In this document: positions 8,201-11,242 of the stretch, piece by piece
Numbering within the stretch: position 1 is the stretch's first letter
Layout of the letters: each line of letters starts with the position of its first letter
Assembly: GCA_011524785.1 (NCBI GenBank)
Contig: WTJQ01000229.1
Location: 1 to 11,242, forward strand
Origin: Planctomycetota bacterium
GTDB lineage: Bacteria; Planctomycetota; UBA1135; GCA-002686595
DNA length: 11,242 bases
Direction of reading: 5' to 3'
Notes under the pieces: model-generated
What the model was told of the DNA's origin: nothing
What the model saw: the letters and a program-made list of their open reading frames with translations, nothing else
Database searches by the model: none
Position numbers and translations under genes: made by a program

Positions 8201-10137
8201 AGCTCGAGCCTGGTGAGGTGACGGTCGTCCTCGACCCGCGGTCGACCAGCGGTGCGGTGGAGATCGACCTCCTCGCCCGCCACGCGGGCTCGTTCCGCGC
8301 GCTGCCAGCCACCCTGCGCAGCCTGCAGGACGCCAGCGGCCTCAGCCTCGGTGCACCGCTCGCCTTCCGCGTGGTCCGCCCCGGGGTCGAGCTGGACGAG
8401 GCCTACCGGCCAACCCCGGACGAGCTGTACTACGCGGGCAAGGCGCTCTTCGAGGCGGGACAGCGTGAGGCCGCCCGAGCGCGCCTCGCTCCCCTCTTCT
8501 CCGAGTTCGAGGGCGTGCTGCGGGAGGAGATCCTCGTGGACACGGCCCACAAGCTGCTGCTGGCTGCGATCGACGCCGGCGACAGCGAGGCGATCGTGGA
8601 CTCCTTCGAGCTCATCAAGGAGAAGGGCTCGTCGATCACGATCCCCTTCGATGAGGTCGTGGCGATCGGGGACGCCTACCGGCGCCTCGGGGAGCACGAG
8701 CGCGCCCTGCTGATCTTCCGAGCAACCCTGCTCGAGACGTACGGCAAGGACCTCAAGGTCGCGGGTGCGCTCGAGGAGCTCGGCGAGTTCGCCGCCTCCA
8801 TGGAGCTGCTGCAGGAGCTGTGGCTCGCCTACCCGGACTTCGGTGCCGTCCAGGAGGCCCACCTCACGCTGGCCGACAAGCTGATCGCCATGGCGCCCCG
8901 TGCCCACCGGGACCCGAGCTGCGAGCGCGCCGGCTGGCGCCGCGCGGGCCTCGTCCTGGCGGGGACGCGGCACCTCGATCGCTTCCTGGCGCTGCACCCC
9001 ACGGACCCCCTCGCGGCCGACGCGGCCCTCGCGGTGGTGAGCGCACGGCTGGCGGTGGAGGACCACCTGGGAGCGGCCGAGCTGGCCCAGACCTTCGCCC
9101 AGGTCTTCACGGCGCCTCGGTACGCCGACGCGTTCGTGTACTCGGGAGCGGTCGCCCAGTGGTGGCTCGGCCGTGAGGACGAGGCGCGTGAGGCGCTGCA
9201 GCGCATCGCAACCTCGGAGACCGTGGAGGACGGGCGACGCCGCCCCAGCGAGAACCGCGACCTCGCGCTCTACATCCTGGGCCAGATCCACCATGCACGG
9301 CGGGAGCTGGCGCAGGCGGCCACCTACTACGAGCGCGTGCGCACCCTGTTCGCGGACGCAGCCGAGGCCCTGGCAGGGTTCCGGGAGCGGCACATCGCCC
9401 TCGACGAGGTGACCACCGTCCGGACGGGTGAGCCCGTCGAGCTCGAGCTGCGCCACAAGAACGTCGAGGAGGCGGAGCTGCTCGTGTACGGGGTCGACCT
9501 GATGACCCTCTACCTGCGGGAGAAGGACCTCTCGCAGATCACGGAGGTCAACCTCTCAGGCATCGCCCCCACGCTCCGCGCCACCGTGCCCCTGGAGGCC
9601 GGGGACGATCTGCGCGAGCACGAGACCACGACCTCCCTGGAGCTGACGGAACCCGGGGCCTACCTCGTCATCGTCCGCGGCGGCGAGCTGTTCACCTCCG
9701 GCCTCGTGCTGGTGAGCGACCTCGAGCTCGAGGTCGCGGAGGAGCGGGGCTCGGGACGGGTCCGCGTGCAGGCGCTCGGCGCGGAGGACGGCACCTACCT
9801 GCGCGGGGTCGACGTGCGCGTGGTGGGGAGTGCGGACCAGGCCTTCCAGCGTGGCGTGACCGATCCGCGGGGCCTGTACATCGCCGATGGGATCGCAGGG
9901 AGCGCGACGGTCGTCGCACGACTCGACGGGGGCCACTACGCGTTCCACCGGGGCGCGGTCGCCCTGGGGCAGCCGGAGCAGCAGCAGCAGCTCGGGCGGG
10001 AGCTCCAGCAGCCACAGACCCAGTACTTCAAGAACGTCATCGAGTTCAACGACGTCCAGAATCGCGGGCGCGCGCGGAACTTCCAGAACGAGCTGCAGAA
10101 GGACCGCGCCGGCGTGCGCGTCGAGCAGGTGAAGTAG
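2224..10137 (+). CDS. Giant secreted alpha-2-macroglobulin family protein with two TPR arrays
   Basis: The protein has 2637 residues and ends at TAG. The ATG at 2224 gives a signal peptide (MRLSSLPLLLGLLAAAIAPLG). Domains follow in order. A TPR array of about six or seven units spans residues 40-540. A macroglobulin-like module spans 552-751. An MG2-type domain starts at about 766 (SDRAAYRPGESVGWRG) and an MG3-type at about 857. A Gly/Arg-rich insert lies at about 1320-1345. The A2M domain begins at 1359 (NGDTLVWIPDVVTDADGRA). The alpha/alpha-toroid thioester domain covers about 1575-1850 (DDGGWAPWQGG near 1632). An MG10-like segment follows at about 1916-2053. A second TPR array covers about 2056-2395, a second copy of the macroglobulin module 2397-2582, and a Gln-rich tail ends the protein. 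A2M proteins trap proteases after bait cleavage. Here the thioester site reads CGQA at C1585, not CxEQ, so covalent trapping is unlikely. Bacterial homologues are usually about 1500-1700 residues, so this one is enlarged by the TPR parts. It may be a periplasmic protease trap or a scaffold. Confidence 0.9.
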   Translation: MRLSSLPLLLGLLAAAIAPLGQSQEAPTLPGPDTELAIAPTPVRDALLGRRSQEALDLLEDLDDLRAEDRDLWHLLRVVAHEQLATREDVTPAERTLALEAALAAADAGLAARPEGAWAQKLAFRRAEALRGLRRFEEAEQVFEAAARAQRSPERQGRLAEALLVHARRLSEESGPGTPDEGERDLGRARELFGRVLELDAPNEVREEALFARATCSVGLGQSDQAAGDWRAYLALEDAPRADEARVRLGRALLAGGKARPARQQFEDALAALPETDASLPWRAAARLGIAEAWRAENQPSLAGAAFERFLEAHPGHEQAQAARFARAALLRDAGEGDAALTAFRAVLDAPAPADLPEERREEVLAEDERLRQEALFQLARVLTSQDEHDRARDTYAEYTRRHPTGARWTEAQQGIVDSAFARGESAREREDFPAAREAYRAFLTEWPLDGRVRETELRLAQLWMDEAAIAAEDGTADEDALRTLRERAVEEWRRIARRYPGSEEASRALHSIGTTLETLLDDLEGAVEAYRACTFGGWSGSAAQRRAAMTNPSVQVATEQTWRSNEDAVLRLDARNHERVRVRLHRLDLEAYFRKHLTHQRIEDLDLDLIAPDQEFEVALEDYRPFAPLRQDVVLPVEGSGVWAVVVEAGESRATTLVVRSDLEVILKSSRREVFVYAQDMRAGTPAAGARALVALPGRGEGGGALLRELVTGPDGTARLALDELRSADGVRLFASRAEDVASNGLTLGGLGLAQGLQARGTIWSDRAAYRPGESVGWRGIARDVRRGSYTFEEGQEVRVEVFDPSGRRLRRFGAPLSRFGTVSGSFELPEEAPTGRWRLSASTPYGLTFQQTFQVAQYELAKVELTVEVDRPVAYRGEEVEATATARWYYGAPLADAELVWSLPDGREAIARTDAEGRATVSIATRDFAEDQRLTFRATLSSEGVSSSASTLLATRALGLELELPTRTLLAGETFRATIRARAPDGSPAQAEEVDWVLLRREGTRRGYRDLEVLRGTGTTLPYGDLGLDLACPDGGDHVLRATTTDRFGNPIRVERTFFVSGDGDRVKLRILAERTEASVGDALDLELMNRAGEGLALVTIEGETILSHRLVELAAGRTPLPFEALPEHFPNVVVSAAMMERGAFHEARLEVEVARALTLTVEAATSPVAPGDEAVFDLRATDSQGAPVEAELSLVAVDEALIARWGERTPDLVEVFAAGTRRDAGLRTTTSCTFRYEGRTREIDRDILAEGARLEAQVAFAADQEALLSNLDALGYVGGLVDKDAGRLAERKQVRRGLRPGAPPAPEEEFEEDAFNSAIGIGGGAGGKFGGRFGGRRSLSARGGSAAYARTPGELNGDTLVWIPDVVTDADGRAQVRVRVPERSTSWRLVARGVGADTLVGGAQSTFTTRSSVHLELRVPAGLTAGDRPAPTVLLHDAEGRTGACTVTLEAASDEERRTFTRTIELEGAGVQSLAFPELEAVTAGALRLTATARMEDADVELARTSEERAVRPYGLRFVTSAGGPLDERVDTILELPTGRTYRDRTLRLRIGTGLSRLLLDEALGLGPAWRCGVPIDRGSACGQATELLGVAGVLRRALEGGGVAAEELEALRERGLGLVAALATTQLDDGGWAPWQGGRRAEVRDSARCLWALAEARRATLALPDGLLDRSAAHLTKAFAQLGQQDDATRAVVQHALASAGRGDFAALNRLHRERASLSPVALAATALGLAAHGSTPMAADLCALIEQAAGGASGAPFTVAENPGWALASDEQVALSVLALQAAAPSSARIAPALDWLLGRRPFGRARGLVLLAGAGANRAELPEGETVRVRVAVEGRPAQEVLVEGGRTAELAYDLADVRSRRIGLEVEVSARGGLLWAAQLEGFSEELGEPRKGPPGMRVAREQVLPDPPRVLGRAVPVGFSVVQRFEDPWTNEVRAVEVGDGVRQRVSWWRDGRRQEDGALALTIPIPAGLELGPDGVRGGVGRPQLEPGEVTVVLDPRSTSGAVEIDLLARHAGSFRALPATLRSLQDASGLSLGAPLAFRVVRPGVELDEAYRPTPDELYYAGKALFEAGQREAARARLAPLFSEFEGVLREEILVDTAHKLLLAAIDAGDSEAIVDSFELIKEKGSSITIPFDEVVAIGDAYRRLGEHERALLIFRATLLETYGKDLKVAGALEELGEFAASMELLQELWLAYPDFGAVQEAHLTLADKLIAMAPRAHRDPSCERAGWRRAGLVLAGTRHLDRFLALHPTDPLAADAALAVVSARLAVEDHLGAAELAQTFAQVFTAPRYADAFVYSGAVAQWWLGREDEAREALQRIATSETVEDGRRRPSENRDLALYILGQIHHARRELAQAATYYERVRTLFADAAEALAGFRERHIALDEVTTVRTGEPVELELRHKNVEEAELLVYGVDLMTLYLREKDLSQITEVNLSGIAPTLRATVPLEAGDDLREHETTTSLELTEPGAYLVIVRGGELFTSGLVLVSDLELEVAEERGSGRVRVQALGAEDGTYLRGVDVRVVGSADQAFQRGVTDPRGLYIADGIAGSATVVARLDGGHYAFHRGAVALGQPEQQQQLGRELQQPQTQYFKNVIEFNDVQNRGRARNFQNELQKDRAGVRVEQVK
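3877..4476 (+). repeat. Macroglobulin-like module, copy 1 (protein-level duplication)
   Basis: This encodes residues 552-751 of the A2M protein, directly after the first TPR array. Landmarks are LRLDARNHERVRVRLHRLDL, then LDLIAPDQEFEVAL, GVWAVVVEAG, LVVRSDLEVIL, and TGPDGTARL. The same landmarks recur in the same order after the second TPR array. The similarity is seen by eye in the protein; I did not look for nucleotide-level identity. Confidence 0.6.
9412..9969 (+). repeat. Macroglobulin-like module, copy 2 (protein-level duplication)
   Basis: This encodes residues 2397-2582 of the A2M protein, directly after the second TPR array. It matches copy 1 landmark for landmark: LELRHKNVEEAELLVYGVDL, LSGIAPTLRATVPL, GAYLVIVRGG, LVLVSDLELEV, and VTDPRGLYIADG. 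The copies are about 200 and 186 residues long. Copy 2 lacks the MG2/MG3, A2M and thioester parts that follow copy 1 and instead leads into the Gln-rich C-terminal tail. Confidence 0.6.
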
Positions 10138-10152
10138 CGAGCCCCCCGGCGC

Positions 10153-11242
10153 TCACGCGTCGCCGAGCCGCGCGCGCTCGGCCGCCAGCCAGGCGGCCAG
10201 GCGTGCGCGCTCGGCCTCGAGGGTCGCCTCGGAGGCGAGGTCGACGCGCTCGTCCGGATCCTGCTCGAGGTCGAAGAGCGCCTCGTCCCGGCCCTGCGGC
10301 GTCTCGAAGGCGATGTACTTCCAGCGGCGCTCGACCACCGCACGCTCGACGAGGCCCTCCTCCCCCCCCAGCGCCGGCGCCTGGTAGAGGAACCGCTCCC
10401 GCAGGACGCGGCCCGGATCCAGGAGCGCAGGACCGAGATCGAGCCCCTCCATGGCCTCCGGCGCGCGCGCTCCCGCCAGCCCCAGGAGCGTCGGGGCCAG
10501 GTCGAGGTTGAGGGCGAGCGTGCCCTCGCGTCGGCCCGGCACCACGCGCCCCGGCGCCCACACGACCAGAGGGACGCGGATCGCCGGCTCGTACGCGAGC
10601 CCCTTCTGGCGCAGCCCGTGCTCCCCCAGCAGCTGCCCGTTGTCGGAGGTCAGGAGCACCACGGTGTCCTCGAGCTCCCCGGCGCGCTCGAGCGACTCGA
10701 GCAGGCGCCCCAAGGCCGCGTCGACGCCCAGCACCAGCTCCCAGTAGGCCTGCACCTCTGCACGCCAGGCGTCGAGGTCACCCACCCCGTGACGGCCCGA
10801 CTCGCCCTCACGCGCGAGCCGGTAGCGCGGCGGCAGCGCCTCGAGCGGATCGCTGGCGGATGCGGGGAGCGGGACCTCGACTCCGTCGAGCGCACCGCTC
10901 TGGTCCGGCGCTGGGGTCAAGGGCACGTGCGGAGCCTTGTGCGAGACGACGAGGAACCACGGCGAGTCCTGTCGCTCGACGAACTCGAGGGCGAGCTCGG
11001 TGAGGGCCTCGGCCTGGAAGCCCTCGGTGGCCCGCGGCTCGCCGTCAATGACGAACTCCTGGTCGAAGTGGGCCCCTGGCCCCTCGTACGACGCGAAGTG
11101 ATCGAGCCCGGGCACAGGGCGCGCACCGGGGTTGGGGAGGTGCCACTTGCCGATCCAGGCGGTCGCGTAGCCCTGCTGCCGGAGAGCATCCGGGAGGAAG
11201 GGGAGCCCCGCGCGCCAGTCGTGAGTAGGACGGTTGACCCAG
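10153..11242 (-). CDS. Sulfatase (S1/arylsulfatase family), partial (N-terminus outside window)
   Basis: The frame is open from the right edge to a TGA at 10155-10153, giving 362 residues; complete family members usually have about 450-550, so roughly the first 100-150 are missing. An internal GTG at 11115 is not the true start, because family sequence continues upstream of it. Visible motifs are IGKWHL (codons at 11154-11137, the conserved Lys/His pair of the active site), SHKAPHVPL (catalytic-region His), TSDNGQLLGEHGL (Asp-Asn metal ligands, codons at 10644-10639) and YEPAIRVPLVVWAPG. The C-terminal end RWKYIAFE...EALFDLEQDPDERVDLA is typical. The Cys/Ser-x-Pro-x-Arg formylglycine site and any signal peptide lie outside the window. 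The enzyme hydrolyses sulfate esters, probably on sulfated polysaccharides; the exact substrate cannot be told. It converges on the A2M gene with a 15-base gap. Confidence 0.95.
   Translation of the reverse strand, partial: WVNRPTHDWRAGLPFLPDALRQQGYATAWIGKWHLPNPGARPVPGLDHFASYEGPGAHFDQEFVIDGEPRATEGFQAEALTELALEFVERQDSPWFLVVSHKAPHVPLTPAPDQSGALDGVEVPLPASASDPLEALPPRYRLAREGESGRHGVGDLDAWRAEVQAYWELVLGVDAALGRLLESLERAGELEDTVVLLTSDNGQLLGEHGLRQKGLAYEPAIRVPLVVWAPGRVVPGRREGTLALNLDLAPTLLGLAGARAPEAMEGLDLGPALLDPGRVLRERFLYQAPALGGEEGLVERAVVERRWKYIAFETPQGRDEALFDLEQDPDERVDLASEATLEAERARLAAWLAAERARLGDA

Noticed and set aside
2032..9456. Two long minus-strand open frames (5667-2032 and 9456-5779, about 1200 residues each) opposite the A2M gene.
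   Set aside because: The plus-strand frame encodes clear TPR, macroglobulin and A2M domains throughout. The antisense products show only composition-driven sequence with no domains.
10162..10182. GC-rich hairpin (7-base arms, 7-base loop) as an intrinsic terminator for the A2M gene.
   Set aside because: It has no T tract on either strand and lies in sulfatase coding sequence (AERARLG). Such hairpins are common at this GC content.
1..11242. CRISPR arrays, tRNA/rRNA genes, insertion sequences, phage genes, attachment sites or a defence operon.
   Set aside because: I found no spaced direct repeats, transposase or integrase motifs, or RNA gene signatures. The window is filled by three ordinary-composition coding regions.

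Overview
The window is very GC-rich (by eye well above 65%), with third codon positions almost all G or C. It holds three large genes for exported-type proteins and little else. The combination of a TPR-plus-alpha-2-macroglobulin giant protein, an S1-type sulfatase and a large lipoprotein points to a high-GC member of the Planctomycetota. This is an inference from gene content; no rRNA, tRNA or other phylogenetic marker is present.

Layout. (1) Positions 1994 to 1, minus strand, running off the left edge: a lipoprotein precursor that starts with GTG. Its C-terminal part resembles the GH113 (beta-mannanase-like) TIM barrel but seems to lack both catalytic glutamates. (2) Positions 1995-2223: a divergent intergenic region with weak repeat signals and no convincing promoter. 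(3) Positions 2224-10137, plus strand: one 2637-residue secreted protein, ordered signal peptide, TPR array, macroglobulin domains, Gly/Arg-rich bait-like insert, A2M domain, thioester-type alpha/alpha toroid without the canonical Gln, a second TPR array, then a second copy of the first macroglobulin module. (4) A 15-base convergent gap. (5) Positions 11242 to 10153, minus strand, running off the right edge: the C-terminal 362 residues of a sulfatase.

Working together. All three products probably act at or outside the cytoplasmic membrane: a lipid-anchored glycosidase-like protein (possibly a binding protein rather than an enzyme), a protease-trap or cell-envelope scaffold, and a sulfate ester hydrolase. 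The arrangement (divergent, then convergent) means they do not form an operon, so a shared pathway is only a suggestion. Many long open frames overlap these genes on both strands; they are by-products of the scarcity of A/T-rich stop codons and are not annotated. The most interesting points are the internal duplication and altered thioester site of the giant A2M protein, and the apparent loss of catalytic residues in the GH113-like lipoprotein.
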